Shown here: one piece after another, positions 8,246 through 16,002 of the stretch
How the letters are laid out: each line of letters opens with the position of its first letter
Numbering within the stretch: position 1 is the stretch's first letter
Origin: Capnocytophaga sp. oral taxon 863 str. F0517
GTDB lineage: Bacteria > Bacteroidota > Bacteroidia > Flavobacteriales > Flavobacteriaceae
Length of the DNA: 64,000 bases
Assembly (NCBI RefSeq): GCF_000466425.1
Contig: NZ_KE992117.1
Location: 91,802 to 155,801 of the forward strand
Reading direction: 5' to 3'
Translations under genes and position numbers: made by a program
Notes under the pieces: generated by a model
Database searches by the model: none
What the model saw: only the letters and a program-made list of their open reading frames with translations
Told to the model about the DNA's origin: nothing

Positions 8246-8682
8246 AGTCGTTTCTGTTGGAAGAAAATCTTGACCAATTGGCTACATTCGTCCTGCAAGA
8301 CCCCCTGAATCACCTCGGTTCGGGGATGTAATAGCTCGCCAAAGAGATGATAACCTCGCTTGGTATCTACTGCTCCATATACAATACGGCCTATTTGGCT
8401 CCAATAGAGGGCTCCGGCACACATCACGCAGGGTTCAAGCGTTACATAAAGCGTACATTCCTTGAGGTATTTTCCTCCAAGGTATTCACTGGCTGAGGTA
8501 ATAGCTTGTATCTCAGCATGAGCAGTCACATCATGAAGCAGTTCGGTAAGGTTATGTGCCTTAGCTATAATCTTTTCATTTACTGTGATTATAGCTCCCA
8601 CGGGCACCTCTCCTGCTTCAAAAGCTTTTTCGGCCTCCAGTAAGGCCTTTTGCATGAAATATTCGTCTTTGTTAATTGTCAA
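8242..8682 (-). CDS. tadA: tRNA-specific adenosine deaminase-type nucleoside deaminase
   Basis: A 146-residue zinc deaminase of the CDA superfamily. The metal site is plain: HAEIQAI and PCVMCAGAL. Length and the C-terminal Lys-rich helix suit TadA, which converts A34 to inosine in tRNA-Arg(ACG). The longest reading starts at TTG 8682 inside an intergenic repeat; the first ATG is at 8655. The extra residues DEYF resemble family N-termini, so the TTG is plausible but unproven. It is divergent from yraN and tail-to-tail with phoH. Confidence 0.88.
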   Translation of the reverse strand: MTINKDEYFMQKALLEAEKAFEAGEVPVGAIITVNEKIIAKAHNLTELLHDVTAHAEIQAITSASEYLGGKYLKECTLYVTLEPCVMCAGALYWSQIGRIVYGAVDTKRGYHLFGELLHPRTEVIQGVLQDECSQLVKIFFQQKRL

Positions 8683-8748
8683 TGGTTAATGATTAATGGT
8701 TAATACTAATAATGATTAATGCACTGAATTGACAATTGACAATTAACC
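8672..8748. repeat. Inverted intergenic repeat between tadA and yraN
   Basis: TTAATTGTCAAT (8672-8683) is the exact reverse complement of ATTGACAATTAA near 8737-8748. The interior repeats GGTTAATGATTAAT words. The left arm contains the TTG start of tadA. This word-like repeat style recurs in other gaps of the window. Confidence 0.6.
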
Positions 8749-8757
8749 ATTATACTT

Positions 8758-9123
8758 ATGGCAGAACACAATGATTTTGGAAAGCAATCCGAAGAGGAGG
8801 CCGTACAATACTTAATAGATTCAGGCTATACTATTTTAGAACGGAATTATCACTGGCAAAGTGCTGAGATTGACATTATTGCGCAGCAAGGAGCTATGTT
8901 GGTCATCGTAGAAGTAAAATCAAGGAGATCCACCTATTATGGAGAACCTTACACCTTTGTCGATCCGCATAAGATCAAGCTATTGGCCAAGGCTACCAAT
9001 CACTATATCAAGACACGCGACTTGGATTTGGAAGTGCGTTTTGATATTATCTCCATTGTAAAAAATAATACCGAATACCACTTAGAGCACATAGAAGATG
9101 CCTTTTTCCCCTTCTATAATTAG
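8758..9123 (+). CDS. yraN: YraN-family (UPF0102) endonuclease-fold protein
   Basis: The 121-residue protein has the UPF0102 signature in order: GKQSEEEAVQYLIDSGYTIL, RNYHWQSAEIDIIAQQG, and VIVEVKSRR. These form a PD-(D/E)XK-type nuclease fold (E-D-EVK residues). Its role is unknown, with suspected links to DNA repair or recombination. No signal peptide is present. It is a single gene between tadA and hemD, ending at a two-way terminator. Confidence 0.93.
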   Translation: MAEHNDFGKQSEEEAVQYLIDSGYTILERNYHWQSAEIDIIAQQGAMLVIVEVKSRRSTYYGEPYTFVDPHKIKLLAKATNHYIKTRDLDLEVRFDIISIVKNNTEYHLEHIEDAFFPFYN

Positions 9124-9126
9124 CAA

Positions 9127-9151
9127 AATAAGGGTGTAGGACACCCTTATT
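9127..9151. terminator. Two-way terminator between yraN and hemD
   Basis: AATAAGGGTGT pairs perfectly with ACACCCTTATT (11 bp, 3-nt loop). The right arm contains the stop codon of hemD. Confidence 0.85.
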
Positions 9152-9890
9152 TCTTATTAGTTTTTTCTAAATATTTTTCCAAAGCCATTGTCATAGAAGG
9201 TGTTTCAGGGAGTGGTGCTTGAATATCCACCTTAAGACCTGCCTCTTGGGCTGACTTGAGTGTAGATGTTCCGAAGACTGCGATTCGTGTATCTCCTTGC
9301 TTAAAGTCAGAAAAGTTCTTAAACAAGGATTCCACCCCAGCAGGACTAAAAAAAGCAATCACATCATAATTTACATCCTTCAGATCAGAAATATCGGCAT
9401 GGGCTGTCTTGAACAAAATACCTCGTGTCCAATTGAGTTTCAGGTCATTCAATGATTTTTCTATTGTAGGACTAAGTACCTCTGAGGTTGGAAACAAGAA
9501 TTTTTCTTCCTTATGCTTTTTCAGAAAAGGGAGTAGGTCTGCAAAATCCTTTTTACCCACATATATTTTTCTCTTTCTATAAGTTATATATTTCTGTAAA
9601 TAGAAAGCCACAGCCTCTGAAAGGCAAAAATAGCGCATGGTATCAGGCACCTTGAAGCGCATCTCTTCCGCTACTCTGAAGAAATGATCTACCGCATTTC
9701 TGCTGGTAAGAATAATAGCAGTGTGGTTCTGAAGTTCAATCTTTTGAGCCCTGAGATCCTTTCCTGTAACTCCTTGTACCTCTGTAAAAGGACGAAAATC
9801 AATTTTCACTTTGTATTTTTCTACAATTTGATGATAAGGTGAATTTTCAGACTGCTCTGGCTGAGAAACCAAGATTGTTTTCACTTTCAT
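9147..9890 (-). CDS. hemD: Uroporphyrinogen-III synthase
   Basis: A 247-residue protein of the HemD fold: two alternating alpha/beta domains that close hydroxymethylbilane into uroporphyrinogen III in haem synthesis. Typical pieces are ILVSQPEQSENSPYHQIVEKY at the N-terminus, HTAIILTSRNAVDHFFRVA, FLFPTSEVLSPTIEKSL, and VIAFFSPAGVESLFK with FGTSTLKSAQEAGL near the end. HemD families are poorly conserved, so the call rests on this overall pattern. It is the third gene of a minus-strand unit with DUF4296 and DUF4271 genes, an arrangement I associate with Flavobacteriia. Confidence 0.88.
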   Translation of the reverse strand: MKVKTILVSQPEQSENSPYHQIVEKYKVKIDFRPFTEVQGVTGKDLRAQKIELQNHTAIILTSRNAVDHFFRVAEEMRFKVPDTMRYFCLSEAVAFYLQKYITYRKRKIYVGKKDFADLLPFLKKHKEEKFLFPTSEVLSPTIEKSLNDLKLNWTRGILFKTAHADISDLKDVNYDVIAFFSPAGVESLFKNFSDFKQGDTRIAVFGTSTLKSAQEAGLKVDIQAPLPETPSMTMALEKYLEKTNKK

Positions 9891-9901
9891 AGTCTTTTAA
9901 T

Positions 9902-10561
9902 TTATTGATTAGATATCCAATGATTGATAAAAATATAAGGGACTATTTCGAAGGCGCAAATATACAAAATAAAATAATACCAATACTGCTTTAATTGATT
10001 TTTATATAATTTTGCAAACGACACCAATCCAAGCACTTGTATGTACAAAAATACGATTAATGAAAAGGCAAACAAATATATATTACTCTTTACTCCATAG
10101 ATATTCAAAAAGAGCAAAAATACTAAAACAAATCCCGCATAGTTAGAATAGCTTAGGCGTACAAAAAGATAGGATCGAGAAAAAGTATCCATATCAAATA
10201 CATAGCTGACCAAACGCTGCAAGACTATCTTGATAAATATAAAAAGAGCGACACCCACCATTATCAGATACTGATCCGGTATGGCGTAAAAAGAAAATTT
10301 TATATGGAAATACTTAAGCAAATTCCAAATAGTAATACTCAGTATAGCCCACTGTATTATTAACAAGGAAAAGGTAAAAAGCACCCCACTACGTTCGCGC
10401 TTATTGAAGATAATGATATATCTGTTATTGGTAAGCAAACCGAGAAATTCCCTAAAACGGAAAGTATGATAAGCCTTTATAAAAGCCACCATCCCTAATA
10501 TTAATAGAAATATCAAGGATATCCAATCCATTCTTTCGTAAACAAGTGGTGTCCATTCCAT
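9902..10561 (-). CDS. DUF4271 membrane protein
   Basis: 219 residues with about seven hydrophobic helices, starting WTPLVYERMDWISLIFLLIL. The pattern matches DUF4271, a Bacteroidota family of unknown function usually found beside hemD. It sits 11 bp upstream of hemD and 7 bp downstream of the DUF4296 lipoprotein, so the three are probably co-transcribed. No catalytic motif is visible. Confidence 0.8.
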   Translation of the reverse strand: MEWTPLVYERMDWISLIFLLILGMVAFIKAYHTFRFREFLGLLTNNRYIIIFNKRERSGVLFTFSLLIIQWAILSITIWNLLKYFHIKFSFYAIPDQYLIMVGVALFIFIKIVLQRLVSYVFDMDTFSRSYLFVRLSYSNYAGFVLVFLLFLNIYGVKSNIYLFAFSLIVFLYIQVLGLVSFAKLYKNQLKQYWYYFILYICAFEIVPYIFINHWISNQ

Positions 10562-10568
10562 AAAATAG

Positions 10569-10949
10569 CTATTTCAAAGAGTCCGAGGGTAACTCCTGTG
10601 GCGGAGGTGGCTGTAGGGGCGTTTGTTGTTGTAAGAGACTATCTTCTTCTTTCAAACGCAATTCTACTTTTTTAAGTATTTTTCTACATTCTTCTATATT
10701 CGAAGAATAATAGGATATGTTCTGTGCCAGCTCCAGGCTATCTATTTTATATTTTTTGTAAATAATAGAAGGCACATCCACTCCTTTTTTTTCAAAAGAG
10801 AAGGCATCTATATTTTTGGCAGCGTTGAGTATTGCCAAATCATAAAAAACAGCTTCCATATCGGATTCGGAGAGTAGTTTTTTAGGAGGTGTAACCAGCT
10901 GCGAACAAGCTACCAATGATAAAAATAAGGGATAATAAAGAAATCTCAT
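10569..10949 (-). CDS. DUF4296 lipoprotein
   Basis: 126 residues. The N-terminus FLYYPLFLSLVACSQ is a lipoprotein signal with Cys at about residue 15. The body (SDMEAVFYDLAILNAAKNID, YKKYKIDSLELAQNISYYS) matches DUF4296, whose members are envelope lipoproteins of unknown role. The C-terminus is low complexity, with Gln and Pro runs. It is the first gene of the unit that contains DUF4271 and hemD. Confidence 0.8.
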   Translation of the reverse strand: MRFLYYPLFLSLVACSQLVTPPKKLLSESDMEAVFYDLAILNAAKNIDAFSFEKKGVDVPSIIYKKYKIDSLELAQNISYYSSNIEECRKILKKVELRLKEEDSLLQQQTPLQPPPPQELPSDSLK

Positions 10950-10965
10950 AAATCTGTGATTAGCG

Positions 10966-10999
10966 ATTAGTGATTAGCTTCTAACGACCAATCACTAAT
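10966..10999. repeat. Inverted repeat between rny and the DUF4296 gene
   Basis: ATTAGTGATT (10966-10975) pairs with AATCACTAAT (10990-10999) around a 14-nt loop, within a run of GATTAG words. It lies between the rny stop and the DUF4296 start and may end rny transcription, though there is no clean T-run. Confidence 0.5.
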
Positions 11000-11001
11000 G
11001 A

Positions 11002-12579
11002 CTATTTTGCAATATTTACAGCTCTTGTTTCACGGATAACGGTTACTTTTACCTGTCCTGGATAGGTCATATCGGTTTGTATCTTTTGAGAAAGATTGAA
11101 AGAGAGTTCAGCCGCTTTTTCGTCCGATACTTTTTCGCTTTCTACAATCACGCGCAGTTCGCGTCCTGCCTGTATGGCATAGGCTTTTTTGACTCCTTGG
11201 AAGGAGAAAGCAGTATCTTCGAGTTCCTTGAGGCGTTGGATATAGGAGTCCAGCACTTGTCGGCGTGCTCCAGGTCTTGCTCCAGAGATAGCATCGCACA
11301 CTTGTACAATAGGAGATAGTAAAGAAGTCATCTCAATCTCATCATGGTGTGCTCCTATGGCGTTGCATACCTCAGGTTTTTCACCATATTTTTGAGCCCA
11401 TTCCATACCCAAGAGTGCGTGAGGGGTTTCGGTATCAGTTTCGGGAACCTTTCCTATATCGTGTAGAAGTCCAGCACGCTTGGCCAATTTGACATTGAGT
11501 CCCAATTCGGCAGCCATAAGCCCACATAGGCGAGCCACTTCGCGAGAGTGCTGCAAGAGGTTTTGTCCATAAGAGGAACGGTACTTCATACGCCCTACCG
11601 CCTTGATAAGTTCAGGATGAAGCCCATGAATACCCAAATCAATAATGGTACGTTTTCCTATTTCGGCTATTTCGTCCTCCACTTGTTTGGTTGTCTTTTC
11701 CACCACTTCCTCGATGCGAGCCGGGTGAATACGTCCATCGGTAACGAGCTTGTGCAAGGAAAGGCGTGCTATCTCACGACGTACAGAATCGAAGCAAGAG
11801 AGGATGATCGCCTCTGGGGTATCATCTACTATAATTTCAACCCCTGTAGCGGCTTCTAAGGCACGGATATTACGTCCTTCACGGCCTATAATACGCCCTT
11901 TAACATCATCGGATTCGAGGTTGAACACAGAGACACAGTTATCAATAGCCTCTTCGGTTCCGATACGTTGTATCGTATTAATAATAATCTTTTTCGCTTC
12001 CTGACGGGCGGTGAGCTTAGCCTCCTCAATGGTCGTTTGTATATAAGCCATTGCATCGGTTTTAGCCTCACTTTTGAGCGAATCTATCAGTTGTGTTTTA
12101 GCCTCTTCGGCTGTAAGTCCGGAGATGACTTCGAGTTGTTTCACTTGGCTTTTGTGTAATCTGTCCACTTCCTCTTGCTTTTTATCCACAAGGGAGAGGC
12201 GGTATTCGCATTCTTGATTTTTTTGAGTGAGTTCTTCATTGAGCTTTTTGTTCTGAGCCAGCTCATTGGAGACTTGAGATTCCTTGTCTTTAATGCGTTT
12301 TTCTGTTTCTGAGATTTTCTTTTCTTTAGCTAAGATAAGTTTCTCATGTTCTGCCTTAAGTTCTAAGAACTTTTCTTTTGCTTGGTAGATTTTTTCTTTT
12401 TTGATGTTTTCAGCTTCTACTTTTGCCTGTTTTAGGATATTTTGGGATTCTTCTTGAGCATCCTTAACCACCTTAAAAGCATACTTTTCTTGTCTTTTTT
12501 TCAAAGAATACCACACTAAGATGCCTCCTACAAATATTCCTATAATGGCACTACCTACTATTGACATTGTTCCGTCCAT
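11002..12579 (-). CDS. rny: Ribonuclease Y
   Basis: A 525-residue membrane-anchored endoribonuclease that starts mRNA decay. Order of parts: N-terminal TM helix ([19 protein letters not shown]), long coiled coil (~30-200), KH domain ([19 protein letters not shown]), and HD domain ([11 protein letters not shown], and HHDEIE downstream). ATG 12579 is chosen because the longer reading frame to 12714 runs straight through the 6S RNA fold and adds a segment the family lacks. It follows zapA and the 6S RNA on the same strand. Confidence 0.96.
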   Translation of the reverse strand: MDGTMSIVGSAIIGIFVGGILVWYSLKKRQEKYAFKVVKDAQEESQNILKQAKVEAENIKKEKIYQAKEKFLELKAEHEKLILAKEKKISETEKRIKDKESQVSNELAQNKKLNEELTQKNQECEYRLSLVDKKQEEVDRLHKSQVKQLEVISGLTAEEAKTQLIDSLKSEAKTDAMAYIQTTIEEAKLTARQEAKKIIINTIQRIGTEEAIDNCVSVFNLESDDVKGRIIGREGRNIRALEAATGVEIIVDDTPEAIILSCFDSVRREIARLSLHKLVTDGRIHPARIEEVVEKTTKQVEDEIAEIGKRTIIDLGIHGLHPELIKAVGRMKYRSSYGQNLLQHSREVARLCGLMAAELGLNVKLAKRAGLLHDIGKVPETDTETPHALLGMEWAQKYGEKPEVCNAIGAHHDEIEMTSLLSPIVQVCDAISGARPGARRQVLDSYIQRLKELEDTAFSFQGVKKAYAIQAGRELRVIVESEKVSDEKAAELSFNLSQKIQTDMTYPGQVKVTVIRETRAVNIAK

Positions 12580-12605
12580 AAAATAAAATATAGTTATACA
12601 AAAAA

Positions 12606-12765
12606 GCCTGCAAGAAAGATATATGAATAAACTCCTAAAAAGCATGTTTAGAGCTACCAAACCCTTCAAGTATCCATCTGCAAAGAGATGGCGCGCTTTG
12701 GTGGTTTGACTCACCCTTTTGAATTATTTTCTGTTGAGTTTACCAAAAAAACTATTCTTACAGGC
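12606..12765 (-). ncRNA. ssrS: 6S RNA (candidate, flavobacterial type)
   Basis: On the minus strand GCCTGTAAGAA (12765-12755) pairs with TTCTTGCAGGC (12616-12606), all 11 positions with one G-U, followed by a T-run. Inside, TAAACTC (12742-12736) pairs with GAGTTTA (12634-12628). Further in, CAAACC (12708-12703) pairs with GGTTTG (12663-12658), and an apical hairpin CCATCT/AGATGG (12691-12686 with 12679-12674) caps the rod. A closing stem, large internal bubble and capped arm, about 160 nt long, are the 6S RNA plan. 6S RNA mimics open promoter DNA and sequesters RNA polymerase. The position beside zapA also recalls ssrS in proteobacteria. Confidence 0.75.
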
Positions 12766-12773
12766 AGTAATTT

Positions 12774-13070
12774 TTATCTATTATTACTGATTTCTACTAA
12801 AGTCTGATGTATTTTTTCTAATCTTTCTATATTTTTTTCCTTTTGATTTTCATCAGCAAGACTTTCCTGAAAGAGAGGCGTTGCCAAGGATATGGCACAC
12901 ATCGCCAAGGAGTCTTGTCGGTCTTTTATAGGGAAATATTGCTCAAAATATGCAATTTGTTTGTTAATTCTCTCTGCTGCCTCCCGATAGGCTTGTTCTT
13001 GTTCAGGGAGAATCCTCAAGGGGTAAGACCTATCGGCTATTTTCAAGGTAATACGTAACTTTTTACTCAT
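12774..13070 (-). CDS. zapA: ZapA-family cell division protein
   Basis: 98 residues. The N-terminus KKLRITLKIADRSYPLRI and the EQEQAYREAAERINKQI helix match ZapA, which bundles FtsZ filaments at the division site; the C-terminal half is a coiled coil. ATG 13070 is preferred to a longer reading at 13106, since it overlaps the preceding stop by 8 bp in a coupled arrangement. Its neighbours are a coiled-coil protein upstream and 6S RNA downstream. Confidence 0.87.
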   Translation of the reverse strand: MSKKLRITLKIADRSYPLRILPEQEQAYREAAERINKQIAYFEQYFPIKDRQDSLAMCAISLATPLFQESLADENQKEKNIERLEKIHQTLVEISNNR

Positions 13071-13368
13071 TATTTTTGTGTTCTTTATTTTGAGAAAGTT
13101 GCACAATACATTGTTCTATTTCACGAATGAGCCTAGCTATTTTGAGTTTTGCTTCCGTTTTAGTTTCATCACTGCCTAAAAGAGCTTGGGTTAGTTTCAA
13201 GGCCTGATATTTCTGTTGTTGTAGTTGTCCTTGCTGTTTTTGTTCTTCCAGCTCAGAGGTCAATACAGTTACTTGCACTGTCAGTTCCTTGTTTCTCGCT
13301 TCCAAAAAATGTACATATTGCTGTACTTGGGGAAGTAATCTCTCTATTTTTTCAATCCATTCTTCCAT
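13063..13368 (-). CDS. Small coiled-coil protein upstream of zapA
   Basis: About 101 residues (MEEWIEKIERLLPQVQQYVH...), predicted almost wholly coiled coil, rich in Gln, Glu and Lys. I do not assign a family. Its coupling to zapA (8-bp overlap) suggests a division-related partner, perhaps with a ZapB-like scaffold role; that is inference from context and shape only. An in-frame ATG two codons earlier (13374) is also possible. Confidence 0.75.
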   Translation of the reverse strand: MEEWIEKIERLLPQVQQYVHFLEARNKELTVQVTVLTSELEEQKQQGQLQQQKYQALKLTQALLGSDETKTEAKLKIARLIREIEQCIVQLSQNKEHKNNE

Positions 13369-13403
13369 TTTCAAAAGGAGAAAATAACCTTACTTTTGGT
13401 GTG

Positions 13404-13411
13404 CAAAGGTA
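13404..13411 (-). promoter_or_regulatory. -7 element of the coiled-coil/zapA/ssrS/rny unit
   Basis: TACCTTTG on the minus strand, about 36 bp upstream of the start of the coiled-coil gene. Confidence 0.6.
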
Positions 13412-13466
13412 ATACTTTTTGGAGTTATAAACAACTATTCAGTGAATTTTATTTTTTCCTTAATAA

Positions 13467-13499
13467 TTGGCTATATTTCCCATATTTTGACTATCTTTG
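13467..13499 (+). promoter_or_regulatory. Promoter of the isochorismatase-like gene
   Basis: TTG at 13467-13469 and TATCTTTG at 13492-13499, about 21-22 bp apart. Transcription from about 13505 fits ATG 13524 and excludes 13497. Confidence 0.65.
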
Positions 13500-13523
13500 T
13501 TGTGTCTATTTAAAAAAATAAAT

Positions 13524-14063
13524 ATGTTAGCTATTAATGACACTCAATTAGTTATCCTTGATATTCAAGGGAAATTATCCGAAATTGTCTATCAGAGCGA
13601 GCAGGTGCTAAAGGGTAGCAGCCAGCTGATACAGGGTAGCAGGCTACTTAATCTCCCTATTGTATGGGCAGAACAGACTCCTGAGAAGTTGGGAGCTACT
13701 CACTCCAGCTTAGTTCCTCACTTGGCAGGGCTATCCCCTCTTAGCAAAGCTACTTTCTCCGCTTATCGTACAGAAGCCATAGCCAAAGCCATCGAAGATA
13801 ATGTCCGCAAGCAGGTACTCCTTATTGGGGTAGAGACCCATATCTGTATCTACCAAACTACAGCAGACTTGGTAAAAGCTGGTTATGAAGTATTTGTGGT
13901 AGCCGATGCTGTTTCTTCCCGCACAATGGAGAACAAAAATATAGGCCTTAAGATGGTCAAACAGGCAGGAGGAAAAATCAGTTGTGTAGAGGGTGCCCTC
14001 TTCAGCCTATTAGGAGGCTCCACTCATGAGAAATTCCGTGAGATAGCCAAACTCATCAAGTAA
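13524..14063 (+). CDS. Isochorismatase-family cysteine hydrolase
   Basis: A 179-residue cytoplasmic alpha/beta hydrolase. The catalytic triad of the family is visible: Asp in QLVILDIQGKL, Lys in LSKATFSAYRTEAI, and the Cys in LLIGVETHICIYQTTADL, with the cis-peptide region GVETH. The short length and the TPEKLGATHSSLVPHL loop resemble the YcaC/nicotinamidase-like subgroup; the substrate is unknown. The stop codon abuts the dnaB stop codon directly, so the two genes are tail to tail with no spacer. Confidence 0.85.
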   Translation: MLAINDTQLVILDIQGKLSEIVYQSEQVLKGSSQLIQGSRLLNLPIVWAEQTPEKLGATHSSLVPHLAGLSPLSKATFSAYRTEAIAKAIEDNVRKQVLLIGVETHICIYQTTADLVKAGYEVFVVADAVSSRTMENKNIGLKMVKQAGGKISCVEGALFSLLGGSTHEKFREIAKLIK

Positions 14064-15629
14064 TTAGAAAGGCACATCCGAAGTATCAGGCTTATCCCCT
14101 CCGAAGGCACTTCCTATGCTTCCTTTAGGTACATCTGTAGGGACACGTTCTTGGTCTTGGTTATTATATTTAGAAGAATAGGATTGTACTTGTCCTTCTC
14201 CTGTTGGTACTTGTCCAGAATAGAGCGAACTAAGGTTACTAAAGACCCCTTCGACGAACTGCAAACGGATATTGTCCAAGCCTCCGTTGCGGTGCTTGGC
14301 TATGATAAACTCTGCCTGATTGGTCGTAGGAGAGCCCTCGGTATCATCCCAAGTGTCCAATTTGTAATATTCAGGACGGTATAGGAAGGTTACGATATCC
14401 GCATCCTGCTCTATGGCTCCGGATTCACGGAGGTCAGAGAGCTGAGGACGCTTGTGTCCTAAACGATTTTCTACATTACGAGAAAGCTGAGAAAGAGCGA
14501 TGATAGGTAAGTTCAACTCCTTGGCCAAGGCCTTAAGGTTACGAGAGATGGTAGAAATTTCCTGCTCTCGGTTACCTACATTCTTTCCAGAAGCATTAGC
14601 GGTGAGCAGCTGTAGGTAGTCAATAAAGATAATTTTCACCCCATACTGGGAGACCATTTTACGAGCCTTAGCGCGAAGGTCGAAGATGGAGAGAGAAGGC
14701 GTATCATCGATATACAAAGGTGCATCCAAGAGGGCTTGGGTCTTGTAGGTAAGGCGTTCGAAATCCTCCGAGGTGAGCTTTCCGGTACGGAGCTTATCGG
14801 AGCTTATCCCCGTTTCAGAAGAGATAAGCCTGGTGATGAGCTGAATGGAAGACATCTCCAAGGAAAAGAATGCCACAGCCACCTTGCTATCTACCGCTAT
14901 ATTGCGTGCCATACTGAGGGTAAAGGCCGTTTTCCCCATGGCCGGACGAGCTGCCACGATAATAAGGTCGGTAGGTTGCCAGCCTGCGGTCAGTTCATCC
15001 ACCTTGGTAAAGCCAGAAGGTATCCCACTGAACTCCTCCTTTCGGTTATGCAACTCTAGTATTTTCTTTCTAGCTTGTATGACCAATTCACGAGCAGATT
15101 CAGAGGTACGAGTGATATTCCCCTGAGTGATAGCAAAGAGTTTTTCTTCGGCACTATCCAAAAGGTCAAAGACATCAGTCTCCTCGTTATAGGCCATTTC
15201 TATCACCTCGTTGGACATCTTGATCAGTCTACGCTGAATATATTTTTGGATAAGAATACGCGCATGAAATTCAATATTAGCCGAAGAAGACACTTTTTCG
15301 GTCAGATATACCAAATAAGCCCCTCCTCCAATTTCCTTAAGAGTACCATCCTTGGTCAGCTGTTCCCGTACTGTAAGCAGATCTATTGGTTTTGAGTCCT
15401 TGAACAACTTATCAATAGCAGCATATATCTTCTGATGGGCAGGCGCATAGAAGGCCTCATCGATAAGAATGTCAATCACCTCATCCACCCCACGCTTATC
15501 TATAAGCATTCCTCCAAGTACTATCTCTTCCAAGTTTATATCTTGGGGAGGGATTTTTCCTTTCTCAAGTGTAGGAACAGTACGCGGTGCCACTACGGAT
15601 TCGATAGTTTGTGGAGAAATATTTTCCAT
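14064..15629 (-). CDS. dnaB: Replicative DNA helicase DnaB
   Basis: 521 residues. The N-terminal DnaB domain (QDINLEEIVLGGMLIDKRGV) leads to a RecA-like motor: Walker A IVAARPAMGKTAFTLSMARN, Walker B IIFIDYLQLL, AFFSLEMSSIQL, LSDLRESGAIEQDADIV and FIAKHRNGG. It unwinds DNA at the fork as a hexamer and loads primase. An ~60-residue low-complexity tail after the motor ends in DTSDVPF, resembling the acidic tip of SSB proteins. It is transcribed alone from a TATTTTTG promoter. Confidence 0.97.
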   Translation of the reverse strand: MENISPQTIESVVAPRTVPTLEKGKIPPQDINLEEIVLGGMLIDKRGVDEVIDILIDEAFYAPAHQKIYAAIDKLFKDSKPIDLLTVREQLTKDGTLKEIGGGAYLVYLTEKVSSSANIEFHARILIQKYIQRRLIKMSNEVIEMAYNEETDVFDLLDSAEEKLFAITQGNITRTSESARELVIQARKKILELHNRKEEFSGIPSGFTKVDELTAGWQPTDLIIVAARPAMGKTAFTLSMARNIAVDSKVAVAFFSLEMSSIQLITRLISSETGISSDKLRTGKLTSEDFERLTYKTQALLDAPLYIDDTPSLSIFDLRAKARKMVSQYGVKIIFIDYLQLLTANASGKNVGNREQEISTISRNLKALAKELNLPIIALSQLSRNVENRLGHKRPQLSDLRESGAIEQDADIVTFLYRPEYYKLDTWDDTEGSPTTNQAEFIIAKHRNGGLDNIRLQFVEGVFSNLSSLYSGQVPTGEGQVQSYSSKYNNQDQERVPTDVPKGSIGSAFGGDKPDTSDVPF

Positions 15630-15682
15630 ATCTTTAATTTTTAAGCACTTATATTATTGTGAGCTGTAACTGAAATCTTGTG

Positions 15683-15709
15683 CAAAAATACATGCTTTTT
15701 TGAAACAAA
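15683..15709 (-). promoter_or_regulatory. Promoter of dnaB
   Basis: TTTG (15709-15706) and TATTTTTG (15690-15683) on the minus strand with a 15-bp spacer, slightly shorter than usual. Confidence 0.55.
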
Positions 15710-15960
15710 AAACACACTGTTCATTTCTTTAGTCCACATTTGAGCTTTTTTATTCTATTTTTTTTAGCAAAGAGCTGATTTTAAGTTCTTTTATTAGTTT
15801 TCTACGCTTTAATTTTTATTTTTCAACAACCCCAATAAGGCCGCTCATAAGAAGGTAGAAAAGACGATATGATTCATAGTAAAAAACTGTAAATGAGCAT
15901 ATTAATCTAAAATCAAATTAATTTATGATTAACCATATAACTATTAACCATTATTTTTTG
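15710..15960. other. AT-rich gap between dnaB and the acyl-CoA synthetase gene
   Basis: No reading frame, tRNA or strong hairpin that I can support. It holds only the two divergent promoters at its edges. Confidence 0.5.
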
Positions 15961-15968
15961 TACATTTG
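15961..15968 (+). promoter_or_regulatory. -7 element of the acyl-CoA synthetase gene
   Basis: TACATTTG, 34 bp upstream of the ATG. Confidence 0.6.
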
Positions 15969-16002
15969 CACAAGAATATAATGCACTAAAAATTTTCATT
16001 TC

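Noticed and set aside
8683-8757. tRNA or structured RNA between tadA and yraN
   Set aside because: The inverted repeat is made of simple AT-rich words and gives no cloverleaf or known RNA fold.
12580-12714. N-terminal extension of RNase Y
   Set aside because: It runs through the 6S RNA fold and puts an unlikely sequence before the normal membrane anchor.
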